A stretch of DNA of 64,000 bases, from positions 186,001 to 250,000 of the forward strand of contig NZ_JAALXT010000005.1 of NCBI RefSeq assembly GCF_011634775.1, written 5' to 3'. The position numbers and the translations under genes are program-made. Source of the stretch: Thalassoroseus pseudoceratinae (GTDB lineage Bacteria; Planctomycetota; Planctomycetia; Planctomycetales; Planctomycetaceae). Below, in pieces: positions 29,054 to 37,175 of this stretch; position 1 is the stretch's first letter, and every line of letters starts with the position of its first letter. The notes beneath the pieces are model-generated. The model searched no databases and was not told where the DNA came from. It was given only the letters and a program-made list of their open reading frames with translations.

Positions 29054-30772
29054 ATGTTTCGGCGTAGACAATTGCCAACCCGTTACCGATTGCTGCTGTT
29101 CTTTTTGTTCGGCGGGCTGTTGATGGCGACGACTCCGGCGTTCTCACAGGATGCCGAGGAGGTTATCCCCGAGGACGCACCGATTCCGTTGGTGATCTTC
29201 AATCTCGCCAGCGTCGAAAGCCTGATGACCGACATCGACTACATGTTCAAAACCATCAACCGACCGGACATGACCGATGTTGTCAAAGGAATACTCGGAA
29301 CCGCGAATGATCTCGGCGGGCTCGATCGCAAGAAACCGCTAGGAGTGATGTTGTTCATGAAACCGGGGGTCGTGCCAACCTTCGCACCGGTTGCCTATCT
29401 CCCGACGGACAAACTCACCACCCTCATCGAAACCATGGAACTTGGCCCGGTGCAGGCATCCCGCGTCGCGGGCCAGACCGATCGTTACGAACTTACCACC
29501 CGTGGCCAAACGCTCGAACTTAAGTTGGACAATGGCTATTCGTTGATTTCCAACGACATCGACTTGCTCGATTCTGAACTGCCGTCACCGACGACACTCA
29601 CTCGCTCCATGTCGGCAAAATACGACTTGGCGATTTCCGCGGACATCACCGCCGTGCCTGAGGCAATGCGGAATCTGTTCTTGGATTTGCTCCGTGCTCA
29701 ATCCGAAGCTCAACTCCAGCAACGCGACGACGAACCGAAAGCTCAATACGAGGCACGTCGGGCCGCGGGCATGAACAATTTGGACAACCTGGAAGCTGTT
29801 TTGCGAGACGGGCAACGATTTACCATCGGCTTCAATGCCTCTCCGGAAGAGCAAGCGATTCTGATTGACCTGTCGCTCGATGTCACCGCCGACAGCACAC
29901 TGGGCGAAAACCTAAAAAGTTTCGCCGGAGCCAAAAGCCGATTCACTCCGCTGATCGACAACCGTGTGCCGATGATTATCTCGGCTTCCTTCAACGCAAC
30001 TGAGAAAGACCAGAAAGTCTGGAAGACGTTCGTTGAGTCCGGTCGGGAAATGTTGGTCAATCCGGAGAATGTGGAATTCGACGCGTTCGATGCCCCCATG
30101 GTCGACCGAATTGCCGACTCGCTGAAGGCAACCATCGACACCGGCAAAATCGATGCGTTCTTGAAATTCGAAGGACAACCGCCGAACCCATTCGTGCTCA
30201 TCGGTGGCATCCAGACCCGAAACACGGAAGCCTTGGCAACCGGGTTGGTGCAAGTGGGTCAAGAGTTGGATCGTCGAATCGACGAAACCAAAGGGAGCTT
30301 CGATATTAACTACGAAACTCACCGCGGAATGGCGATCCACCGTTTCACGGCCGCGAATTCAAGCCGCTGGGATCGACGAACCTACGGTGGTCCCCCGAGT
30401 GTGCACGTGGGAGCCGGTTTCGGAGCCCTATGGTTCGCCGTCGGTGGAGAAGATTCGGTCTCTGTTCTCGGCGATGCCATCGATGAAGTGCTGCAACCCA
30501 AAGAAACCGACACGGTCGTGCAATCCACGGCTCCGTTCCATTTCGTCCTGAATTTCGGGCAATGGTTCGGTTTGCCGGAAGACGAAGAGCGACGTCGCGG
30601 TCGTGCCTTCCGTGAGCGTGCCAAAGAGGCATTTTCCGACGGGGGCGATCAATTGAAGTTCGAACTCCGTCCGACAGAAAACGGCGTGCGATGGCACATC
30701 CGGCTCGACGAAGGCTTCATTCGGTTAATCGGCTCCGGCATTACCAGCCAATATGACCGCAATCAAATCTGA
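29054..30772 (+). CDS. Secreted protein of unknown function
   Basis: No family was recognised. The ATG at 29054 has GGAG eight bases upstream; a GTG at 29003 is in frame but would bury the signal peptide. RRRQLPTRYR precedes a hydrophobic stretch (LLLFFLFGGLLMATTPAFSQ) ending in a likely signal peptidase site AFSQ-D. The mature part (~540 residues) is beta-rich, with phrases such as VIFNLASVESLMTDIDYMF and NPFVLIGGIQTRNTEALATG, and ends in a helix-poor domain. The gene converges on sod with a strong shared terminator. Periplasmic or surface location is inferred. Confidence 0.75.
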   Translation: MFRRRQLPTRYRLLLFFLFGGLLMATTPAFSQDAEEVIPEDAPIPLVIFNLASVESLMTDIDYMFKTINRPDMTDVVKGILGTANDLGGLDRKKPLGVMLFMKPGVVPTFAPVAYLPTDKLTTLIETMELGPVQASRVAGQTDRYELTTRGQTLELKLDNGYSLISNDIDLLDSELPSPTTLTRSMSAKYDLAISADITAVPEAMRNLFLDLLRAQSEAQLQQRDDEPKAQYEARRAAGMNNLDNLEAVLRDGQRFTIGFNASPEEQAILIDLSLDVTADSTLGENLKSFAGAKSRFTPLIDNRVPMIISASFNATEKDQKVWKTFVESGREMLVNPENVEFDAFDAPMVDRIADSLKATIDTGKIDAFLKFEGQPPNPFVLIGGIQTRNTEALATGLVQVGQELDRRIDETKGSFDINYETHRGMAIHRFTAANSSRWDRRTYGGPPSVHVGAGFGALWFAVGGEDSVSVLGDAIDEVLQPKETDTVVQSTAPFHFVLNFGQWFGLPEDEERRRGRAFRERAKEAFSDGGDQLKFELRPTENGVRWHIRLDEGFIRLIGSGITSQYDRNQI

Positions 30773-30800
30773 TCACCGCTTCCCACAATTCGATCCATAA

Positions 30801-30839
30801 AAAAGACGCTTGGAGAAATTCACTCTCCAAGCGTCTTTT
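30801..30839. terminator. Bidirectional intrinsic terminator
   Basis: A perfect 16-bp inverted repeat, AAAAGACGCTTGGAGA (30801-30816) and its complement (30824-30839), surrounds the 7-base loop AATTCAC. The stem itself ends in A4/T4, giving a T-run on both strands. It lies between the convergent secreted-protein gene (ending at 30772) and sod (ending at 30862) and should stop both. Confidence 0.93.
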
Positions 30840-30861
30840 GTTTTCTACTCGTCCGATAGCA

Positions 30862-31470
30862 CTACTTCGCAGCGGCGTATCGTCGGGAGACTTCATCCCA
30901 ATTGACGACATTCCAGAACGCGTTGATGTAGTCGGGACGCTTGTTTTGATAGTTCAAGTAGTAAGCGTGTTCCCACACATCGAGACCAAGGATCGGTGTT
31001 CGACCTTCGGAAAGCGGGGTATCTTGGTTCGGGGTGCTTTCGACGACGAGCGAACCGTTGTCGACAGACAACCACGCCCAACCGCTGCCAAAGCGAGTGG
31101 CAGCAGCCGCTGCGAACTTCTCTTTGAATTGGTCGAAGCTACCGAAAGTGCTGTTGATCGCATCGCCCAGTTCGCCGGACGGTGCACCGCCACCATTCGG
31201 GCACAGCACGGTCCAGAACAAGTTGTGATTCGCCGTTCCGCCACCGTTATTGCGAACCGCACCGCGAATGTCTTCCGGGACAGCGGCCAAATCGCTCATC
31301 AAGTCTTCGATGGACTTCGATTCCAAGTCCGACTTACCTTCAATCGCCGCATTGACTTTGTTGATGTAAGCCTGATGGTGCTTCGTGTGGTGAATTTCCA
31401 TCGTCTTCGCATCGATGTGCGGTTCCAATGCGTCGTACGCATAGGGCAGCTCGGGCAGCGTGTACGCCAT
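30862..31470 (-). CDS. sodA: Superoxide dismutase, Fe/Mn family
   Basis: This cytosolic enzyme dismutates superoxide. The 202-residue protein has all four metal ligands: His27 (MEIHHTKHH), His82 (ANHNLFW), and the Asp and His of [28 protein letters not shown] and [10 protein letters not shown] are typical of the family, and the residues around them look closer to Mn than Fe enzymes; cambialistic use cannot be excluded. AGGAGAG precedes the ATG. A promoter with a palindromic operator-like site lies about 80 bases upstream. No signal peptide is present. Confidence 0.96.
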   Translation of the reverse strand: MAYTLPELPYAYDALEPHIDAKTMEIHHTKHHQAYINKVNAAIEGKSDLESKSIEDLMSDLAAVPEDIRGAVRNNGGGTANHNLFWTVLCPNGGGAPSGELGDAINSTFGSFDQFKEKFAAAAATRFGSGWAWLSVDNGSLVVESTPNQDTPLSEGRTPILGLDVWEHAYYLNYQNKRPDYINAFWNVVNWDEVSRRYAAAK

Positions 31471-31539
31471 GAGTCTCTCCTAGGTTGAGGGGATGTTCGA
31501 AGTTGTTCCAATCATCTATGCCGCGACGGCCTCAAACCG

Positions 31540-31584
31540 AGACCGTCGACGGTCTTATTCTAGACACTCCTTCCCTACCCACAA
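31540..31584 (-). promoter_or_regulatory. Predicted sod promoter with palindromic operator
   Basis: On the minus strand TTGTGG (31584-31579), a 16-base spacer and TAGAAT (31562-31557) resemble a sigma-70 promoter reading toward sod. The expected start point (about 31550) falls inside AGACCGTCGACGGTCT (31540-31555), a perfect 16-bp palindrome. The placement suggests repressor binding over the start site. This is a prediction from sequence only; the palindrome could instead act as an RNA hairpin. Confidence 0.45.
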
Positions 31585-31671
31585 CCGACGGGGTGGGAGA
31601 AAATCCCAGGTTTCTCAGTCATCTTCAACCTGACCGTGCCGTGGTGGATTCCCGTTGCCGGCGTATGCCAC

Positions 31672-31923
31672 TTACTCGCGGTTCGTTTCGTGGCGAACTG
31701 CCAACGGCAGGACAAGCCCGATCAGCACACACAGTAAGCTCACCGTCGCAACGAGCAGCAGCCCGAAAAACAGCTCCGTCTCAGACAGAGGCAATCGAAC
31801 GACTTTGTAGAATCCGAGTATCAACACGAGAAGTGCAGCGAACCAAGACACCAGTTGTCCGGCCTTGGCATCCAATGTGACCGACGTCAATGGGCGATGC
31901 AGAAATCTTAGCAGTTCTGGCAT
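31672..31923 (-). CDS. Small two-helix membrane protein, unknown
   Basis: An 83-residue protein with two strong hydrophobic segments, VSWFAALLVLILGFYKVV and FFGLLLVATVSLLCVLIGLVL, joined by a short loop (RLPLSETEL). The N-terminus is basic and the C-terminus reads RHETNRE. No family was recognised. It starts 24 bases after the His/Met-rich lipoprotein gene on the same strand, so the two are probably co-transcribed. A 201-base gap with its own promoter separates it from sod. Confidence 0.65.
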   Translation of the reverse strand: MPELLRFLHRPLTSVTLDAKAGQLVSWFAALLVLILGFYKVVRLPLSETELFFGLLLVATVSLLCVLIGLVLPLAVRHETNRE

Positions 31924-31947
31924 TTTGATATCCTCATTCTCGAGATG

Positions 31948-33027
31948 TTAAAACCCACCTTCGCCGCCCGCTCCACGTTCGCCATCAGCACCACCCTCTG
32001 CGTTGTTCGCATTGTTACTGGGGCGGTGATTGGGATTGTCGCGGACATTAAGGTCGTAAACCGCGTATTTGCCACGATATTGACGGACCACAAAGGTCAA
32101 AAGTTTTCCGGTATCAGGATTGGACAGCGTGATCCAAATATCGCGTCCCACGGTTCGCCGACCATTCGGCAGGAGTGCCATCAACATCTCCTGACCTTCC
32201 TCGATGGCGTCGGCCCGAGTTTTCTCGGCAAAGAGTTCACCCACCAAACCTTTCGGACGCAGCGGATAAATGTACGTCGGAATTTCTTCCTCATTGGATG
32301 CCAGGATATTGCGAATCAACTCGACAACGGGATATTCGGGGGTGTCATCGGGAACTTGCGGAACCATCCGGGCGGCCTCTTCGGGAGTTTTCGGTCGGGC
32401 GTTGCCACCTAAACCATTCCCACCGGCACCGGGTTCACCCGCGATTTCCCCTTCGCCGCCGGCCCCTTCCGGTAGACCGGGCATTGGCAGTTCCCCGTGT
32501 TCGCCTGGAGGCCCTTCACCGGGCGGAAGTCGCATTGGGTTGGCCGCGTTGCCTTCACCGTGCCCGGCTTCCACATGAGCGAACTCTTCCGCCCCCGGCA
32601 TCGGAATAACAGTTTCTTCGCCAGGTCCACCATGACCGCGTTCGGGATTCGGCATCTCTTCCGGTGGAATGAAACCGTCCGGATCTTCCGAGTGAGCCAG
32701 TGACTCTTCCGGCAACGCCACCTCGCTGTGTGACGCCTCGCCATGTGATGCCTCAACATGTTCACCAGACGGCAAACTGTAGTCGACGGGCATGCCTGCG
32801 TCATCAACAGCCACCATCTCGCTATGCTCGCCGTTCATTTCGCCATGCATCTCACCGTGTTCGCCAGGCATACCAGGTTCATGCCCCGACGGTTCCGCCG
32901 TGCCACCGGAATTGGCTCCGACCGGTGGTTGCTGAACCACCGCACCTGATTCCTCACCACCACAACCAGCAACGACCAAACAGCCGACAAGTAAGAGCAG
33001 CGTTGGGACGGTTTGTCTCAAATTCAT
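31948..33027 (-). CDS. His/Met/Glu/Gly/Pro-rich lipoprotein
   Basis: The ATG at 33027, behind AGGAA, starts a lipoprotein signal: MNLRQTVPTLLLLVGCLVVAGC with lipobox VAGC. The frame continues upstream to 33150, but that would hide the signal. The first ~200 mature residues are low complexity: repeats of GEHGEMHGEMNGEHSEM type, then PGEGPPGEHGELPMPGLPEG. The C-terminal ~110 residues look folded (YPVVELIRNILASNEEEIPTY, DIWITLSNPDTGKLLTFVV). The His/Met spacing would suit binding of Cu, Ni or Zn in the periplasm; this is inferred. It is followed closely by a small membrane protein and then sod. Confidence 0.75.
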   Translation of the reverse strand: MNLRQTVPTLLLLVGCLVVAGCGGEESGAVVQQPPVGANSGGTAEPSGHEPGMPGEHGEMHGEMNGEHSEMVAVDDAGMPVDYSLPSGEHVEASHGEASHSEVALPEESLAHSEDPDGFIPPEEMPNPERGHGGPGEETVIPMPGAEEFAHVEAGHGEGNAANPMRLPPGEGPPGEHGELPMPGLPEGAGGEGEIAGEPGAGGNGLGGNARPKTPEEAARMVPQVPDDTPEYPVVELIRNILASNEEEIPTYIYPLRPKGLVGELFAEKTRADAIEEGQEMLMALLPNGRRTVGRDIWITLSNPDTGKLLTFVVRQYRGKYAVYDLNVRDNPNHRPSNNANNAEGGADGERGAGGEGGF

Positions 33028-33333
33028 AAAACCGGTTCCTAGGTGGAGCGTTTTTCGAGAGTTGCTTCGCAATAATCCGCTATGAAAAAATGAACACAGT
33101 AGTTCTCTTGGGATCGTAACGGATTTTGTCTCGTCGAGGTCAGGAAACAACGGATTTTTGTGCCCACCATGGACACAGAATCCCGTATCTAGTCTTGATC
33201 ATAACCATGCTGAACCAATGGTTCCAACAAAACCGCCCCGGATTCTGTGACTCCATCGGGATTAACTTGTATAGAGAGAATGCGGGGGAGTCACTTTTTG
33301 CGCTCACAAAAGCCCTCAGGAAAGACGGACGGT
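33028..33333. other. Divergent intergenic region (306 bases)
   Basis: The region separates the minus-strand lipoprotein from the plus-strand GNAT gene and must hold both promoters. A TATAGA at about 33269-33274 could be a -10 for the plus-strand gene, but no convincing -35 accompanies it. No RNA gene or repeat was seen. Confidence 0.4.
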
Positions 33334-34056
33334 ATGTTCGACCATCCCAACGCCGATGTTATTCACCGGCATGTTGCCACACGCTACGAGTGTGACGCGG
33401 AAGAATTCACCAAACCCGGCGTGCATTTGGAAGTTTGGTACCACTCCGATCGTCGACTGATGCTGACGTTCCAACACGACGACTACCTTCTCATCAAGAC
33501 TTCGGAAGACTTAGCCGACCGCATTCAATCTTGGATCGACGAACGCAATGAGGAATCGGTTTCATTTGGCGAGTTGGCCGACCATTTCGCTCCTGGCCGA
33601 TCGTTGGGAGCTCCCACCGAACGCGTGTTGTACTTGCACCCCGATCGGTTTCGATCTCAACCCGCCCCCGATGTCCGGAGACTGACACTCGACGATGGCC
33701 ATGCACTCACCGACCTGCACCGTGCCTGTCCAATGTTGGATCAACGCATGGCGAACATCAACATCGACCACCCCGCGGTCTTCGGCAAATTCACAAACGA
33801 TGAGTTAATCGCCGTCGCCAGCTTTATTGAATCCGACTTCGATGCCATTGCAGATATCGGCGTGCTCGTCCACCCCGATCACCGTCGCCAAGGCAATGGC
33901 CAAGCGGTCGTCTCCGCACTTGCAGAACACGGCCTCAACAACAACCGCATCGTTCAATACTGGCGACTCGACTACAACAGCGGTTCCGCCAACATTGCCG
34001 ACCGACTCGGCTTCACCGAATACGGCCGACAAACCATGTTACGTTGTGAGGTCTAG
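33334..34056 (+). CDS. GNAT family N-acetyltransferase with an extra N-terminal region
   Basis: The frame opens at 33247, but the ATG at 33334 has AGGAAAG about ten bases upstream, giving 240 residues. The last ~110 residues are a GNAT domain: the acetyl-CoA loop VLVHPDHRRQGNGQAVVSAL (R/Q-x-x-G-x-G/A type) and AEHGLNNNRIVQYWRLDYNSGSAN, ending LGFTEYGRQ. The first ~120 residues (DVIHRHVATRYECDAEEFTK, WYHSDRRLMLTFQHDDYLLI) are not a recognised acetyltransferase domain and may bind the acceptor. The substrate is unknown. It heads a cluster of three acetyltransferases. Confidence 0.8.
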   Translation: MFDHPNADVIHRHVATRYECDAEEFTKPGVHLEVWYHSDRRLMLTFQHDDYLLIKTSEDLADRIQSWIDERNEESVSFGELADHFAPGRSLGAPTERVLYLHPDRFRSQPAPDVRRLTLDDGHALTDLHRACPMLDQRMANINIDHPAVFGKFTNDELIAVASFIESDFDAIADIGVLVHPDHRRQGNGQAVVSALAEHGLNNNRIVQYWRLDYNSGSANIADRLGFTEYGRQTMLRCEV

Positions 34057-34202
34057 TACAATACTCTCACCAGCTAGTCCACCGAAACTAAGACTAGTAT
34101 TCGACAAAAGACACTGCGACTGATTCCGTCTTGGCTCAACCGAATTGATCGCCAGACCTCCGCCCCTGCAAACACGACACACCATAGAAATCCGCATCAG
34201 TT

Positions 34203-34640
34203 ATGAAGATCGTGAAAGCTGAGAAGATCCACTACGAAGATCTAATTGCCATCTGGGAAGCGTCAGTCCGGGCAACACATGACTTTCTACCAGAGGAAGA
34301 CATTCAAGCTCTAAAACCACTGATTCTCAATCAGTACTTTGATGCCGTCGACTTGATGCATGCAATTGACAATGCCGGGGCACCGCTCGGCTTTTGCGGC
34401 GTGCACGAGGGGAACATTGAAATGCTATTCGTTGCACCGGAATCTCACGGGAGAGGGATCGGCCGAGCACTGACAGAATACGCCATCAAGAATCAGGGAG
34501 CGACTCAAGTTGATGTCAACGAGCAGAATCAACAAGCACTAGGATTCTATCAACACCTTGGGTTTACTGTCACAGGACGCTCGCCCCTCGATGGACAAGG
34601 CCGCCCATACCCACTATTGCACATGACGCTTCGCCAATAA
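34203..34640 (+). CDS. GNAT family acetyltransferase, YjaB-like
   Basis: A 145-residue single GNAT domain. MLFVAPESHGRGIGRALTEY is the acetyl-CoA pyrophosphate loop, preceded by PLGFCGVHEGNIE and followed by VDVNEQNQQALGFYQHLGFTVTGR, as in the YjaB group. YjaB-type enzymes acetylate unknown small substrates. The stop codon abuts the stop of the convergent CatB/Vat-like gene with no base between. No obvious SD precedes the ATG at 34203, so the start is the weakest part of the call. Confidence 0.85.
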   Translation: MKIVKAEKIHYEDLIAIWEASVRATHDFLPEEDIQALKPLILNQYFDAVDLMHAIDNAGAPLGFCGVHEGNIEMLFVAPESHGRGIGRALTEYAIKNQGATQVDVNEQNQQALGFYQHLGFTVTGRSPLDGQGRPYPLLHMTLRQ

Positions 34641-35312
34641 CTAGGAATCGATAGAGTCATGGGCTTGCAGCAGCGTATCAAGATCGGAACTTGTAATCGC
34701 TTTGATATTCGCCGTAATCTTCTTGACCGGCCAGTCCCACCAACGGATTGCTAGCAGTGTCTCGATGACGTGTTCATCAAACCGAGACTTTACGATCTTG
34801 GCAGGATTCCCGGTAACAATGGCATAGGGCGGCACGTCTTTTGTCACAACGGCACGGGCCCCGATAATCGCCCCGTCACCCACAGTAACACCGGGCATCA
34901 CCATGGCTTCCATGCCGATCCACACGTCATTCCCGATTACGGTATCGCCCTTTTTCTCCGACACTTCAAACATCGCTTGGATGTCTTCCATCGTCGTCGA
35001 TTCAGTCATCATAAAGTTGTTGAACGGGTAGGTTGAGAAACCACTCATATTATGATTGGCAGAACTTGTGATGAATCGCACACCATGCGCAATCTGACAA
35101 AACTTGCCAATCACTAACCGCTCAGGACTTAGCGGAAATAGAAACGGTGCAAGGAATCCGCCGTAGTCATCTAGTACTTCGAGATGACCAAAATATGTAA
35201 AATCACCAATCTCCATCCGGGGGTGTTCAATAACTTGGTTCAATTGAACGACAGTTTTGATAACTGTCCCGTCTGGCATCACCATCGGGTGTTTTTGTTT
35301 CGGGTCAAGCAC
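34641..35312 (-). CDS. CatB/Vat-like xenobiotic O-acetyltransferase (hexapeptide-repeat)
   Basis: A left-handed beta-helix acetyltransferase of 223 residues. The hexapeptide turns are visible as [36 protein letters not shown], and the catalytic His lies in [35 protein letters not shown] and [16 protein letters not shown] are signatures of the Vat/CatB group, which acetylates streptogramins or chloramphenicol in resistant bacteria; many chromosomal members act on other hydroxyl substrates. Resistance is therefore not implied. Two 60-base rows inside the gene are each 42% G+C, clearly below the neighbours, so recent transfer is likely. Confidence 0.9.
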   Translation of the reverse strand: MLDPKQKHPMVMPDGTVIKTVVQLNQVIEHPRMEIGDFTYFGHLEVLDDYGGFLAPFLFPLSPERLVIGKFCQIAHGVRFITSSANHNMSGFSTYPFNNFMMTESTTMEDIQAMFEVSEKKGDTVIGNDVWIGMEAMVMPGVTVGDGAIIGARAVVTKDVPPYAIVTGNPAKIVKSRFDEHVIETLLAIRWWDWPVKKITANIKAITSSDLDTLLQAHDSIDS

Positions 35313-35456
35313 GCCGGTTCCTCATTTCGGAGTTGTTTCAACTGCACTGGTCGAACTGCTTTGGAGCTATCATTGCTTACTAGCGTTCGCACGACACGAG
35401 GGTAAGACGCCGGGTTCGCTAGTTTTCAGGACGCGATGAACTACGCACAATCAATG

Positions 35457-36749
35457 CTAGATTTTAATTCGATCGACGATGGTGTTGAGGACTTGATGAT
35501 CAGTGGGAAGTTCACTTGTGAGAAATGGTCGCAAGGGAATTGGAACTTCGTCCATGCGATAGGCGGTGCCGGGATGATGGACACCATAAACTGCAGTCGT
35601 AAAGCGGACTGTTGGCGAGATCGTGGATTCGACAGTCGGATAGTCGAGCACAATTGTCGGAATGGATTGGAGTCGCTGTTGGGCGAGCGGTGACAACGCC
35701 GGTACACCTTCACTGCCGACGAGCAAACACAAATCGACTTCGTTCTGTTCCAACAAATCGTTCGCAGAAAACTCACCGGGGTTGTACCTCGGATACCCCC
35801 GTCGCAAATCGACACTAAACGGATACCCCGTCTGCCAACACAGCACGCTGTCGGCTCCCGTGACGTCACCAGGCACACGCATCCGTCGGGCGTAGAAATG
35901 CGAGTGCTGGTTCAACTCCGCCGCCAGTCGGAGCAGGGCATCGACATTCAAGTGTCCTAACGGTTGCTGCGTGAGTCCCAAGCCGAAGAAGATCACGCCA
36001 CACTCACAAGACTTCATGCGATTCGCTAAGTCCCGAAGCGCTTCCCGATCAGATCCCAGAATCGTATTTTCTGGTGGTTCATGCCCGGCGACGAAACTTC
36101 GCAGGGTCCATAACGCTTCGTAGTCGCGATTCGGTTCGACACGGACGAAGACGTCTGCCACCTCCGTTGTGGCCGTTTGTTCCACGTCAACGACAACCAG
36201 CGTGCGGTCAGCCCGGCCGTTGGGAACGAATCGCCCAACTGGCTCGATCGAATACCGTTCGAGATGCCGAGGGTGACTGACAAGCGGGTTCGACCCCCAA
36301 TACACCACTAGATCCGCCCGATTGCGTATTTCGCCCAGTGAACACGTTGGTTCACCGGCTTGCTGGAACGCGAGAATCGACGGGGCATGACATCGGGAAG
36401 CCGTCGTGTCGATGACGGCTCCCAAGTGGTCCGCAAGTGCCGTCGCCGCTCGCTGGCCTGGGGTGCTGCTTCTGGAAAGACCGTAAATCAGCGGAGCCGT
36501 GGACTTCCGCAGCAATTGGGTTGCCCGATCGATGGCGTCTTCATAGTCCGCCGGTTCTTCAAGGATCTGGTGCGTCTTCGAGTGGCGACAACTCTGTTCC
36601 AAGAACCACGGTTCTGCGAGCGTACACGCCCGCTCGGCTTGGATGACCGCACCGTTGTCGGTAGTGATCGTCAGATCATCACACACACAACCGCAGATGG
36701 TACACGCCACATCGGAAGTTGTTTTCCTCGGGGAATTGTCTTTGGACAA
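35457..36749 (-). CDS. fhcB: Formylmethanofuran dehydrogenase subunit B homologue (formyltransferase/hydrolase complex FhcB)
   Basis: FhcB belongs to the tetrahydromethanopterin-linked C1 pathway, in which the Fhc complex converts formyl-H4MPT to formate. The protein (430 aa) has the family start ACTICGCVCDDLTIT (Cys cluster near residues 15-24), RCHAPSILAFQQAGEPTCSL, ADLVVYWGSNPLVSHPRHLERYS and FFGLGLTQQPLGHLN, matching the FwdB/FmdB fold. It starts with TTG and no clear SD. In bacterial FhcB the metal-pterin role is thought to be lost; whether this copy keeps the catalytic Cys needs alignment. No fhcA, C or D is adjacent. Planctomycetes are known to carry these genes in scattered clusters. 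Confidence 0.9.
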   Translation of the reverse strand: MSKDNSPRKTTSDVACTICGCVCDDLTITTDNGAVIQAERACTLAEPWFLEQSCRHSKTHQILEEPADYEDAIDRATQLLRKSTAPLIYGLSRSSTPGQRAATALADHLGAVIDTTASRCHAPSILAFQQAGEPTCSLGEIRNRADLVVYWGSNPLVSHPRHLERYSIEPVGRFVPNGRADRTLVVVDVEQTATTEVADVFVRVEPNRDYEALWTLRSFVAGHEPPENTILGSDREALRDLANRMKSCECGVIFFGLGLTQQPLGHLNVDALLRLAAELNQHSHFYARRMRVPGDVTGADSVLCWQTGYPFSVDLRRGYPRYNPGEFSANDLLEQNEVDLCLLVGSEGVPALSPLAQQRLQSIPTIVLDYPTVESTISPTVRFTTAVYGVHHPGTAYRMDEVPIPLRPFLTSELPTDHQVLNTIVDRIKI

Positions 36750-37175
36750 ACTTTTTAAACTCCACTGTTTTCTTAGGGGGACCGCAGTTTTTCATCGAGA
36801 ATTGAAAAACTCGGGTTTGCGAGGGTGCGGATTTGTGTTAATACCCCGCTCCCATCCTCAAATTGCACTATCTACCGTTTCCAATGTCATTTCTACAGAT
36901 ACGTCGATGGAAAAAACATCGTACCAATGAAGCTGCCAAGAGCGACAACGGAGCGGGTTCAGTCAACACGCACCGACGGTCAACTCCATAAGATGGCACA
37001 ACATTGATTCCGGAGTTTCCTGAAGGTGTGTTGTTCGAGGTAATAATCGGGATCGGTTTGGACGACGCGACACATTCAAAGAGGTCAACGGATCGACTTC
37101 GTATGAATGAACAGATTAACGGTCGTCCAGACCAACCAGTTTGAATCATATGTCCGCAGGCGGGAAGGGATTTCC
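36750..37175. other. Divergent intergenic region with an inverted repeat (426 bases)
   Basis: This gap holds the promoters of fhcB (minus) and the DUF11 protein (plus). The only clear structure is the inverted repeat at 36786-36811, annotated separately. The rest is A+T-rich near fhcB and unremarkable toward the DUF11 gene. A short in-frame extension of the DUF11 gene (from 37107) covers the last 69 bases but is probably not translated. Confidence 0.5.
36786..36811. promoter_or_regulatory. Operator-like inverted repeat upstream of fhcB
   Basis: AGTTTTTCA (36786-36794) and TGAAAAACT (36803-36811) form a 9-bp perfect inverted repeat with an 8-base spacer, centred about 50 bases before the fhcB start. 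The two-half-site geometry is typical of a dimeric regulator site. An RNA hairpin is possible, but the stem is A/T-rich and weak. Prediction from sequence only. Confidence 0.4.

Noticed and set aside
34641-35312. Antibiotic-resistance gene claim for the Vat/CatB-like enzyme
   Set aside because: Many chromosomal members have other substrates; sequence alone cannot support resistance.
35457-36749. Molybdopterin oxidoreductase (formate dehydrogenase type) considered for the FhcB gene
   Set aside because: The CTICGCVCDDL start and the short length (430 aa) fit the FwdB/FhcB family and lack the usual molybdopterin-dinucleotide signatures of a full oxidoreductase.
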